Shown: in pieces, positions 34,665-42,774 of the stretch
Position numbering within the stretch: position 1 is the stretch's first letter
Layout: each line of letters starts with the position of its first letter
NCBI RefSeq assembly: GCF_025398735.1
Contig: NZ_CP104694.1
Location: 4,427,001 to 4,491,000, forward strand
DNA length: 64,000 bases
Direction: 5' to 3'
From: Tahibacter amnicola
GTDB lineage: Bacteria > Pseudomonadota > Gammaproteobacteria > Xanthomonadales > Rhodanobacteraceae
The notes under the pieces: model-generated
The model's input: only the letters and a program-made list of their open reading frames with translations
Database searches by the model: none
What the model was told of the DNA's origin: nothing
Program-made: the position numbers and the translations under genes

Positions 34665-35377
34665 GCGTTGAAACTCCTCTCACCCATCCGGAAACCTGGG
34701 AACTGATTCCCTGGGTCATCAACGGCACCGCCGACGCCCACGCAAAGGCGCGCGTGGAAGCGCATCTGCGCCACTGCGCCGACTGCCGCGACGAATACGC
34801 GCTGCAGTTCCAGCTGCACGCCGGCATGCAGGTACCGCAGGCCGGTGCACCGGATCCGCAGCCGGCCCTGCAGCGTCTGCTCGCCCGCATCGAAGCGGGC
34901 AGCGCAGATACAGAACCGGCTTCCGCCGCTCCACACACGGTGGTTGCGAACGGGGAACCTGCCCTCACCGTGACGCGCGGCAGCCGGCGCTGGATCTCGG
35001 GCCTGGCTGCGGCGGTGGCGGTGCAGGCGGTGGGCCTGGCATTGCTGGGCACGGCACTCGTCCAGCGTGACGACACCCCCGACACCCGCGCCGGATTCCA
35101 CACCTTGTCGAGCGCGGCAGTGCCATCGGCCGCACTGGTGCGTTTCGTGCCGGCGCCGGGAATGACAGTCAGCGAGATGCAATCGCTGCTGGCTGAGGTA
35201 AAAATGCATATTGTGGAAAGCAGCGAGGAGAGCGCGATCTATGGCCTGGCCCCCCGTCGCGATCCGGCGGCACCTGGCGCCGTCGCAACAACCGACGTTG
35301 CCGCAGTGGTGACGCGTCTGCGCGCCCATCCGCAGGTGCTGCTGGCTGAACCCATTGCCGGCAGCCAGATCCGATGA
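34661..35377 (+). CDS. Zinc-finger anti-sigma factor with subtilase-propeptide-like outer domain
   Basis: 238 residues. The N-terminal anti-sigma domain has the HxxxCxxC motif of zf-HC2 (AHLRHCADCRDEY). One transmembrane helix follows (GLAAAVAVQAVGLALLGTAL). The periplasmic domain (about 150-238; ALVRFVPAPGMTVSEMQSLL, IYGLAPRR, RLRAHPQVLLAEPI) follows the pattern of Fervidolysin/I9-type subtilase propeptides. It overlaps the sigma gene (ATGA) and shares ATGA with the downstream subtilase. It should hold the sigma factor inactive at the membrane until a periplasmic signal arrives. The propeptide resemblance was judged by eye. Confidence 0.85.
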   Translation: MSVETPLTHPETWELIPWVINGTADAHAKARVEAHLRHCADCRDEYALQFQLHAGMQVPQAGAPDPQPALQRLLARIEAGSADTEPASAAPHTVVANGEPALTVTRGSRRWISGLAAAVAVQAVGLALLGTALVQRDDTPDTRAGFHTLSSAAVPSAALVRFVPAPGMTVSEMQSLLAEVKMHIVESSEESAIYGLAPRRDPAAPGAVATTDVAAVVTRLRAHPQVLLAEPIAGSQIR

Positions 35378-36720
35378 GGCAGGCCGTGACAGCCGCCCGA
35401 CGCCCTGGTCGCCTCGTCCTCGCGGTGGGACTCTTGCTGACTGCCACGGGCATCTCGGCAAAGCAGGTCCAATGGCCCTCCGGTGAACCCTCAGAAGCGA
35501 TGATCGTGGTGGCGCTGGCCGACAAACCGGATCCCGCCATGGCCGCCGGGGGGACTCCGCGAGGCTACGGCGCCTTGCCCAGCTACGCAGGAAGCCAGCG
35601 CGCGGCATCCGCGTCCGCCCGACTGGCAACCGACTTCCAGCTGCGCGAGGTGTCGGCCTGGACGATCGAACCGCTGCGGCTGCGCTGCATGGTCTACGCA
35701 CTGGGTGATCCGGCAAAGCGCGACGACATCGTGGCCGCATTGCGCCAGGACCGGCGCGTGAAACTGGTCCAGCCGCTGCAGGAATTCGAAACCTTCGCCA
35801 GCCCGTCTCCACAGACGGAACCAGCCTCTGCTGCAGTGCGCCCGCGCTACAACGATCCCTACCTTGGCCTGCAGCACAGCTTCGCGGCGATCGAAGCGGC
35901 GGACGCCCAGCGCTGGGCGCGCGGCAAAGGCGTTACCGTCGCCGTGATCGACACCGGCGTGGATCCCCGGCACCCGGACCTGGAAGGTCGCATCGTCGCC
36001 TCCAAGGATTTTGTGGCGCAGACGGCATCCCCCGCCGCCACGGACCGCCACGGCACCGAGGTCGCGGGCGTGATCAGCGCCGTTGCGGACAACGAGGTTG
36101 GAATCGTCGGCGTCGCGCCCGAAGCACGGCTGTTTTCCTATCGTGCCTGCTGGCCGGTCGCCTCGCAGGCCAGCGCCGCACGCTGCAATTCGTACACATT
36201 GGCACTGGCACTGGGTGCGGCCATCCATTCCGACGCGCGTATCATCAACCTGAGCCTGGGCGGGCCGAAAGATCCACTGCTCGAAGAGCTGGTCCGTTAC
36301 GCGATTGACCATGGCAAGGTGGTGGTCGGCGCGGTGCCGCCATCGCGCAACATGACCGGCTTTCCGGTCGGCATCGACGGCGTGATCGCCGTAGATACCG
36401 GCGAGGCCGGTCCTGCCGCACCCGACGTGCTCGCGGCACCCGGCAAAGACATCCTCACCCTCGAACCGGGTGGCCACTTCGATTACGCCTCGGGCAGCTC
36501 GCTGTCTGCGGCTCACGTATCAGGGGCCGCCGCACTGCTGCTCTCGCTGCACCCACGGCTGGACGCCGCCCAGTTGCGCCAGCTGTTGCTGCGCAGCCGA
36601 CGCGATGCGGGCGCTTCCATCGATGTCTGCGCCGCGATGGCCGAGCTGCAGCGGGCGGTGCCCGGCGACCGCAACGTCCCCCAAGGATCCCCTGCCTGTG
36701 GACACTCGACGGATGGCTGA
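35374..36720 (+). CDS. S8 (subtilisin-like) serine protease
   Basis: 448 residues. After a signal peptide (LVLAVGLLLTATGISA) comes a propeptide-like domain (VYALGDPAKRDDIVAALRQD, VKLVQPLQ). The catalytic domain shows Asp in VIDTGVD, His in RHGTEVAGVI, and Ser in GSSLSAAHVSGAAALLLSLH. The Ser motif departs from the usual GTSMAAPH, but the nucleophile is kept. The ATG overlaps the anti-sigma stop (ATGA). Its position between the anti-sigma factor and the cytochromes suggests either processing of secreted operon products or cleavage of the anti-sigma factor, both inferences. Confidence 0.87.
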   Translation: MRQAVTAARRPGRLVLAVGLLLTATGISAKQVQWPSGEPSEAMIVVALADKPDPAMAAGGTPRGYGALPSYAGSQRAASASARLATDFQLREVSAWTIEPLRLRCMVYALGDPAKRDDIVAALRQDRRVKLVQPLQEFETFASPSPQTEPASAAVRPRYNDPYLGLQHSFAAIEAADAQRWARGKGVTVAVIDTGVDPRHPDLEGRIVASKDFVAQTASPAATDRHGTEVAGVISAVADNEVGIVGVAPEARLFSYRACWPVASQASAARCNSYTLALALGAAIHSDARIINLSLGGPKDPLLEELVRYAIDHGKVVVGAVPPSRNMTGFPVGIDGVIAVDTGEAGPAAPDVLAAPGKDILTLEPGGHFDYASGSSLSAAHVSGAAALLLSLHPRLDAAQLRQLLLRSRRDAGASIDVCAAMAELQRAVPGDRNVPQGSPACGHSTDG

Positions 36721-37753
36721 CCTCACCCGCCGTATTGCCGCACGACTGATTCGCCTTTCCACCCTGCTGCTCTTCGCCTGCGCTACACCCGGCGTAACAG
36801 CCCAGACCTTCACCGCCGACGCACGGCCGTGGCTGGCTGCTGCCGGCGCCGCGGGCGGCGATGCGCCGGCCGGCTTCGCCCAGGCGCGCGTGGCGCGCAA
36901 TCCCGGCGCGGCCCAGGCCGTGCCGATCGGCGAGAAGGCGTGCATTGCCTGCCACCAGCTCGAAAGCGAGCATTTCACCCACACCTTGCACGCCCTCGGC
37001 CTGCACGCCGCCGCCAAGGCAGACCCTTCTGTTCCGGTGTGCGAAACCTGCCACGGCCCCGGTTCCGAGCATGCCAAGGCGCCGACGCAGAAAGGCAGCA
37101 TCATCGGCTTTACGCGCGAGTCCGGCACGCCGATCGCCCTGCAGTCGCAAACCTGCCTCGGCTGTCACTCCGGCGGCGCCCGCGATCATTGGCTCGGGTC
37201 GGTCCACCAGCGCAATGACGTAACCTGCAGCGATTGCCACAACCCGATGGCGAACTTCTCCGGCGAGGGACTTCTGGCGAAGAAGTCCGTCAACGAGACC
37301 TGCGCGCAATGCCACACGGATGTTCGCGTCCAGTTCGACCGCCGTTCGCACATGCCACTGCCCGAAGGACAGATGAGCTGCGTGGACTGCCACAACCCGC
37401 ACGGCTCCACCGGCAAGTCGCTGCTCAAGACCGACAGCGTCAACGAGACCTGCTACGAATGCCACGCGGAGAAGCGCGGCCCGTTCCTGTTCGAACACGC
37501 CCCCGTGCGGCAGAACTGTCTCAATTGCCATACGCCGCACGGTTCCAACGAACATGCCCTGCTGGTCACCTCGGTGCCCCAGCTGTGCCAGCAGTGTCAT
37601 TCCGGGCTGGGCCATCCCAATGACCTGCAGACGCCACTGTCGCTGGGTTCCGGAACCCATCCGGACGAACGACTGATGGGGCGCGGCTGCGTCACTTGCC
37701 ATGCGCAGATCCACGGCTCGAACGCGCCGTCGGGCCCGAAATTTCACGAGTAA
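36713..37753 (+). CDS. Decaheme c-type cytochrome, MtrA/DmsE/MtoA-like
   Basis: 346 residues with a signal-peptide-like N-terminus (ARLIRLSTLLLFACATPGVT). Ten CxxCH sites are present: CIACH, CETCH, CLGCH, CSDCH, CAQCH, CVDCH, CYECH, CLNCH, CQQCH and CVTCH. Spacing and length match the MtrA/DmsE family (TIGR03508), which passes electrons across the outer membrane inside an MtrB/PioB barrel. That partner is encoded 12 bases downstream. In iron oxidisers the related MtoA and PioA carry electrons inward; in Shewanella MtrA carries them outward. Direction cannot be read from sequence. The ATG at 36713 overlaps the protease stop; a GTG at 36698 is an alternative start. Confidence 0.9.
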   Translation: MADLTRRIAARLIRLSTLLLFACATPGVTAQTFTADARPWLAAAGAAGGDAPAGFAQARVARNPGAAQAVPIGEKACIACHQLESEHFTHTLHALGLHAAAKADPSVPVCETCHGPGSEHAKAPTQKGSIIGFTRESGTPIALQSQTCLGCHSGGARDHWLGSVHQRNDVTCSDCHNPMANFSGEGLLAKKSVNETCAQCHTDVRVQFDRRSHMPLPEGQMSCVDCHNPHGSTGKSLLKTDSVNETCYECHAEKRGPFLFEHAPVRQNCLNCHTPHGSNEHALLVTSVPQLCQQCHSGLGHPNDLQTPLSLGSGTHPDERLMGRGCVTCHAQIHGSNAPSGPKFHE

Positions 37754-37765
37754 TCCGGAGCCGAC

Positions 37766-40357
37766 ATGCCGAACACGGAATCCCGTATCGCGCTGCCTGC
37801 CTCCTACCCGCCGGGCATCGGCCGGTGCGGGGCCTGTCGCGCCGCCGTGCCACTGTTCATGGCGTTCTCGCTTGGCTGGGCGGCCACTGCTTGCGCTGAC
37901 AGCGGTGCAGGGCTACGCAACGGGCCTCGCGAAGCAGGCGGCGTATCCGCACCAGGCGCCCTTGATCCGCGCGGCACGAGCTGGCTTCACGCCGGACAGC
38001 GGCGCAGTCCCGGCGGGCAGTTGTACGAGTGCCCCGCCCCACCGCCTGCCGACGCGGATGCCCCCTGGCTGCACGCCAGCGTCACCATCGGCTACGCCGC
38101 CACGGCTGGCGACGAACGCAATGCCCAATGGGGCCGGTTCCGCGGGTGGGACGACGGCGTCGTTGGTCGCGTCGCCGTGCGTGCGCAGGATCCGCTGGAC
38201 GCCACCTACCTGCAGGCCGATGCCGCCCGGCTGGGAGAAGACGACGCCTATCTGCAGGCGCTATTCGGTCGCGCCGGCAGTTTCAAGGTCAAGGCCATCC
38301 TCGAACGCCGCCCCAACCTGCTCAGCCACACTGCGCGTCCGATCTGGAACGGGGTGGGAACCAGCGCACTGACCTTGCCGGAAATCCTGCCCGCTGCAGC
38401 AAGCAGTGTCGGTCAGGTCGAGGCAGTGTCATCCGCCACGCCGGCCATCACGCTGGGGGTACGGCGCGAACGGCAGGCGCTGGAGTGGAACAGCTATCTG
38501 TCACCACGCTGGAGCCTGTATGCGCAGGTGCGCAACGAGCACCGTAAAGGCGCGCGCCCCTTCGGCGGTCCCTTCTATTACGGATTTGCCTTCCCTGACA
38601 ACGCCGGCGCGCTCGAATCGGTCAAGCCGATCGACGACGACACCCTGGCGCTCCAGGCCGGTCTCCGCTTCGCCGGCGACGACTGGCGCATGGCGTTTTC
38701 CTACGCCGGCTCGTTCTATCGCGACCGCTACCGCGGATTCACGTTCCAGATGCCGTATCCACTGACGCCATTCCTGGCCGGAGCCACATCACCGGGCATT
38801 GAACGCGGCCAGTTCGCCAGCGAGCCGGACAACGATCACCACCGCATTGCGGCCACCTTCACGCGCCGCCTTCCATGGAACGGCGAAGCCTCTGTCACCA
38901 CGGCGCTCGGGCGGATGCACCAGAATGACACGCTGATTGCCCCTGTCGACTGCACCGGCGTATTCGGTGTCGACATCCTCGGCAATGGACAGCCCGGACC
39001 CGACAATCCCTATCTGTACAACTGCGCAGACTGGAATTCGCCCGCTTCGCTGTCCCGCCCGCGGGCGGGACTGCAGATCGACACGTCCACCGTCAACGGA
39101 CGCATTGCGCTGCGCCCTTCCGACAGCTGGAATGTGTATGGCGAATGGCGTTTCCACCGCCAGGACTACCGTGGTGAATACCTTGCCTTCAACCCCCTGA
39201 CGGGACAGTTCGGCTACATCGCGGAAAACGGCGCCCAGGGCAGCATCCTGCCGGGGCAGGCCGGGTTCTGGGATCCGCTCACGGCCGCCTCGGTCGTGAC
39301 ACGCATCCGCAGCATTCCACTGGACCAGGAAACCACCGAAGCCACGATCGGTGCCGACTGGTACCTGCCGGGTCGAAACACGCTCGGTGCCACCGTGACG
39401 GCGCAGCACGATGCGTTCACCCATCGCGAACGGCGCGACCTGGATGACGTGCGCGGAAAACTGACCTGGATCAACCGCACGCTGGACGGCCTCACCCTGC
39501 GCGCCAACCTCAGCATCGGCGACCGCTCCGGCGGCGCCTACGACTACGCGCCGCACGCCTATGGCTATTCGACCAGCCTGCCCGGGTTTGTCGTGCCGGA
39601 TACCGGTATTCCCGCATTGACCGTCGACGCGATGCGCATGTACGACCTGTCCGATCGTCAGCAGCGCAAGGCGGATGTCATGGTGACGCTGGCCACGGGC
39701 GCACGCTCGACCGTGAATCTGTCGGTCCGCCACGATGACCAGGACTACGACGCGAGCATCGGACGCCAGGGTTATCGAACCCAAGGCATCACGCTCCAGT
39801 GGGAATGGCAGCCCATTGCATCGACGACGCTGTCGGTGCACGCGGGTCATGATCGCTCGCGCCTGGATATCGCCAACATCAACGACCAGGATATCGGCTC
39901 CGATCCGACGCTCGGTGGACCCACCTACCCGGAAGCCGGCCGCTGGTGGTCACGCGACCAGCAACGCAACCGGCATGCCGGCGCCACGTTCCGGACACAG
40001 TGGCGCGGCGTACATCTGGATGCCGGATGGAACTGGATGCAGTCGCGCGGCGTGACTTCCTATCGCTTCGAGACCGCCGCAGCCCTGGCCTATTTCCCCG
40101 ACGGAACGCGTGTGCCGGGCAATCAGTTTCCGGCGATGACGTACCAGCGAAATTCACTGTCGATCGGCGTCACGTTTCCGGTGGCCAGCGACTTCACGGT
40201 ACGGGTGTTCGACACTTACGAACGCGCGCGGATCCAGGACTGGCACTACAGCGGATTCGGTCTGGATCGCATTTTCGGCCGCCGCGTCTACACCGACGGC
40301 GGGCCGGAAAGCTATGGCGTCAACTGGTTCGGCGTCACCGCCGAGTACGTCTGGTAA
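37766..40357 (+). CDS. MtrB/PioB-family outer-membrane beta-barrel
   Basis: 863 residues with a hydrophobic export region near residues 24-44. Long stretches of alternating beta strands follow (for example LYAQVRNEHRKGARPFGG, WRMAFSYAGSFYRDRYRGFT, TLGATVTAQHDAFTHRERRD). The barrel ends SYGVNWFGVTAEYVW, with a terminal aromatic residue as needed for BAM insertion. Size and sequence pattern match the MtrB/PioB family (TIGR03509), the pore that sheaths the decaheme cytochrome. A CP-containing N-terminal segment (LYECPAPPP) is typical of the family's small Cys-bearing leader region. It immediately follows its cytochrome partner. Confidence 0.88.
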   Translation: MPNTESRIALPASYPPGIGRCGACRAAVPLFMAFSLGWAATACADSGAGLRNGPREAGGVSAPGALDPRGTSWLHAGQRRSPGGQLYECPAPPPADADAPWLHASVTIGYAATAGDERNAQWGRFRGWDDGVVGRVAVRAQDPLDATYLQADAARLGEDDAYLQALFGRAGSFKVKAILERRPNLLSHTARPIWNGVGTSALTLPEILPAAASSVGQVEAVSSATPAITLGVRRERQALEWNSYLSPRWSLYAQVRNEHRKGARPFGGPFYYGFAFPDNAGALESVKPIDDDTLALQAGLRFAGDDWRMAFSYAGSFYRDRYRGFTFQMPYPLTPFLAGATSPGIERGQFASEPDNDHHRIAATFTRRLPWNGEASVTTALGRMHQNDTLIAPVDCTGVFGVDILGNGQPGPDNPYLYNCADWNSPASLSRPRAGLQIDTSTVNGRIALRPSDSWNVYGEWRFHRQDYRGEYLAFNPLTGQFGYIAENGAQGSILPGQAGFWDPLTAASVVTRIRSIPLDQETTEATIGADWYLPGRNTLGATVTAQHDAFTHRERRDLDDVRGKLTWINRTLDGLTLRANLSIGDRSGGAYDYAPHAYGYSTSLPGFVVPDTGIPALTVDAMRMYDLSDRQQRKADVMVTLATGARSTVNLSVRHDDQDYDASIGRQGYRTQGITLQWEWQPIASTTLSVHAGHDRSRLDIANINDQDIGSDPTLGGPTYPEAGRWWSRDQQRNRHAGATFRTQWRGVHLDAGWNWMQSRGVTSYRFETAAALAYFPDGTRVPGNQFPAMTYQRNSLSIGVTFPVASDFTVRVFDTYERARIQDWHYSGFGLDRIFGRRVYTDGGPESYGVNWFGVTAEYVW

Positions 40358-40367
40358 GGGGACGCCG

Positions 40368-41042
40368 ATGAGAATGCCCGTGCACCGTGTTTTTCGATGG
40401 CCGATGGGCCTGCTGCTGATGGTTTCGGCCACGGCGTGCGTCGCCGACGATTTCCTGGACCTGCGCGCGGTCAAGCCCGTGCAGGGCGACGCTGCGCGCG
40501 GGGAAACGCTCGCGGCCACCTGCGGTGCCTGCCACGGTCCTGGCGGCAACGCCGTGATTCCTACGTTTCCGAAACTCGCCGGCCAGAAGGTCGGATACCT
40601 GTACTGGAAACTGGTGCAGTTCAAGCGCGAAGGCCGGCAGGAATCGCCTATGACGGCGCTGGTCAGCCCATTGTCGGATGCCGACATGCGCGATCTCGCC
40701 GCCTACTTTGCCAGCAGCAAGTCAGTGGCGCCGACAGCCGCGCCGAAGCCATCTACCGGCGCGACCTTGTTTCGCGACGGCGCCGCCGAGCGCGGTATTC
40801 CGCCGTGCCAGGCCTGCCATGGCGACCACGGCGAGGGCATCGATATCGCCGGCGAGCCACAGTACGCCGTGTATCCACGCCTGCAAGGCCAGCAGCCTGC
40901 CTATCTCACCCAGCGACTGACCGAGTTCCGCGACGGCAAGCGCCGCTTTACCAGTAGCGAACAGGTCATGAGCGGTGTTGCCAGGTCGCTGAGTGACGAG
41001 GACATCCGCGCCGTCTCCGACTGGCTGCCGTACGCGCAGTGA
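40368..41042 (+). CDS. Periplasmic c4-like diheme cytochrome
   Basis: 224 residues. Signal segment WPMGLLLMVSATACVA, then two cytochrome c domains with CGACH and CQACH. Each domain has a plausible distal Met region (SPMTALVSPLSD and SEQVMSGVARSLSD). Cytochromes of the c4 type shuttle electrons in the periplasm, for example to terminal oxidases. It lies 10 bases after the MtrB-like gene, with AAGGGG before the ATG, so it is the likely periplasmic partner of the conduit. Confidence 0.85.
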   Translation: MRMPVHRVFRWPMGLLLMVSATACVADDFLDLRAVKPVQGDAARGETLAATCGACHGPGGNAVIPTFPKLAGQKVGYLYWKLVQFKREGRQESPMTALVSPLSDADMRDLAAYFASSKSVAPTAAPKPSTGATLFRDGAAERGIPPCQACHGDHGEGIDIAGEPQYAVYPRLQGQQPAYLTQRLTEFRDGKRRFTSSEQVMSGVARSLSDEDIRAVSDWLPYAQ

Positions 41043-41099
41043 CCTAAAGCGGCGGCGCGGGTGCGCCGCCAAGTCATCCCCCCTGAAAACGAGGATTCC

Positions 41100-41510
41100 A
41101 TGCTCATTCGTTCGTCTCGCAATTGGCTCGCCGGCGCCGCCCTGCTCCTGCCAATGTCTGGCTTCGCCGCCAATCACACGATCCAGGTCGGCGGTGCCGG
41201 CGGCCAGGTCTTCGATCCACCGACGTTGAGCATCGCCGCGGGCGATACGGTCACTTTCTTTAACGCGGGCGGTTTCCACAATGTCCAATCCGATCCCGGC
41301 GCTGTCACCAGCTTCCGCTGCGCTGCGGGCTGCGACGGTGCGGGCGGCAACGGCAACCTCAGCTCCGACGCCTGGACCGCCACCGTCACCTTCAACGCGC
41401 CGGGCACCGTTGGCTACTACTGTGAAGCACACGGAGCGCCCGGCGAAGGCATGTTCGGATCCATCACCGTGAATGTACCGGTCGATCTGCAGTCATTTGA
41501 TATCGAGTAG
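41100..41510 (+). CDS. Secreted cupredoxin (plastocyanin-like)
   Basis: 136 residues with a signal peptide (WLAGAALLLPMSGFAA). Type-1 copper ligands are visible: His in GGFHNV, then Cys, His and Met in YYCEAHGAPGEGMFG. The fold is a small electron carrier. GAGGATT precedes the ATG. It is 57 bases downstream of the c4-like cytochrome and probably shares its transcript; it could serve as an alternative copper-based carrier for the conduit. Confidence 0.85.
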   Translation: MLIRSSRNWLAGAALLLPMSGFAANHTIQVGGAGGQVFDPPTLSIAAGDTVTFFNAGGFHNVQSDPGAVTSFRCAAGCDGAGGNGNLSSDAWTATVTFNAPGTVGYYCEAHGAPGEGMFGSITVNVPVDLQSFDIE

Positions 41511-41824
41511 GTAGCGGTTGCATCGCCCCCTGCCGGCGGCTCTGCGCGGCACATTACGAATGTCGACGCAGATTCACCCCGGGTGAACCCTGCGGGTTCG
41601 CCCGGGCTACATAGTGCGTAGCGAATGTGTACTTTGCAGCACAAGTCCGGGTGGTCGGCGACGCGCTGGCCCGCGCCCCCAGCCCTTGCGGCGAGCACAG
41701 GCACGCCATTTCCAGCTTTACCCAATTTGCTGCCAGACCGGGCACACTCGCCCAGCAACCATTCGGCCCGCACCCGGCACTCACCGTCCGTAGCACCCCA
41801 ACGGATACCCCACGGAGGAACCTC
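41511..41824. other. Intergenic region with a REP-like palindrome
   Basis: 314 bases between the two cupredoxin genes. It contains the REP-like element at 41578-41610. The rest shows no gene, and no promoter I can support. The gap may mean the second cupredoxin has its own promoter. Confidence 0.5.
41578..41610 (-). repeat. GTAG-type REP-like palindrome (single copy)
   Basis: On the minus strand the element reads GTAG followed directly by a 13-bp palindrome (CCCGGGCGAACCC, loop GCA, GGGTTCACCCGGG, one G-T type mismatch). A GTAG foot followed by a stem is the signature of RAYT-associated REP elements such as SMAG in Stenotrophomonas. Only one copy was found, and no RAYT transposase gene is in the window. 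Confidence 0.6.
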
Positions 41825-42586
41825 ATGAACCCGCTTATTCGCCGAATCCTTGCCGGCATTGCCCTGCTCACGGCTTCGGCCTGCGCCACGGCTGCCAATC
41901 ATGCCGTCCGCGTCGGTCCGGGACTGACTTTCAGCCCGGCCAATCTCACGGTCCAGGCCGGCGACACGGTGACGTTCACCAACGCCGGCGGCTTCCACAA
42001 CGTCGTCGCGGACGACAACTCATTCCGCTGCGCCGCCGGCTGTGACGGCGCGGGCGGCAGTGGCGCGCCCAGTTCCAACGCCTGGTCGGCCACGGTGACC
42101 TTCAATACCGCCGGCACCAAGGGCTACTTCTGCGAAGTGCACGGCAGCCCCGGTGTCGGCATGGCCGGCCGGATCGTGGTCGAAGGCGGCGGCAATACCT
42201 TCACCATTCCGCCGGGCATCTCCGGCAACTGGTACGACCCCAACCAGAACGGACACGGCTTCCAGTTCGAAATGGTGACACCGACTGTCATGACGGCGTT
42301 CTGGTTCACCTTCGACAACAACGGTGCACCGGCCTGGATTTCCGCTGCCGGCACCATCGAAGGCAATCGCGTCGTCATGCAGGCCAATCGCCTGGGCGGC
42401 GGGCGCTTCCCGCCGAACTTCAACCCGGCCAACGTGACCACCCTGCCCTGGGGCACCCTGACCTTCACATTCACCAGCTGCACCAGCGGCCGCGTCGACT
42501 GGACGTCGACCGATCCGGCCTTCACGCCCAGCGGAAACATGACCCTGACCCGCCTGACCCAGATCAACGGGCTGGCTTGTCCATAA
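41825..42586 (+). CDS. Secreted cupredoxin fused to a GxWYDPxxxGxGF domain
   Basis: 253 residues. Signal peptide (ILAGIALLTASACATA), then a cupredoxin domain (about 25-120) with ligands His (GGFHNV) and Cys/His/Met (YFCEVHGSPGVGMAG), closely similar to the preceding gene. A second domain follows (about 135-253), starting GNWYDPNQNGHGFQFEM and containing WFTFDNNGAPAWISAAGTIE and a Cys pair region (FTSCTSG...GLACP). This WY/GHGF module occurs on other exported proteins in the Xanthomonadales, but its function is unknown to me. GGAGG precedes the ATG. Confidence 0.75.
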   Translation: MNPLIRRILAGIALLTASACATAANHAVRVGPGLTFSPANLTVQAGDTVTFTNAGGFHNVVADDNSFRCAAGCDGAGGSGAPSSNAWSATVTFNTAGTKGYFCEVHGSPGVGMAGRIVVEGGGNTFTIPPGISGNWYDPNQNGHGFQFEMVTPTVMTAFWFTFDNNGAPAWISAAGTIEGNRVVMQANRLGGGRFPPNFNPANVTTLPWGTLTFTFTSCTSGRVDWTSTDPAFTPSGNMTLTRLTQINGLACP

Positions 42587-42601
42587 CGATGCCACTCCCT
42601 G

Positions 42602-42630
42602 GCGGACGGGGGCGCCATGCTCCCGTCCGC
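42602..42630 (+). terminator. Hairpin after the cupredoxin genes
   Basis: Perfect 9-bp stem GCGGACGGG/CCCGTCCGC, 11-base loop, 15 bases after the stop. No U-tract. It probably marks the end of the conduit block. Confidence 0.55.
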
Positions 42631-42774
42631 AGAGGACTCACCAGGGCTGCCGTAAACCTTTCTGCCAGGGGAAACCGGATGCCACCCGGGCAGCCCCCTC
42701 GGTTACACTGTGGCAAAGCCGACCTGGGACGCCGCGTGGAGTCGGATCAACCACTACGACGTGACCGCCTGAGC

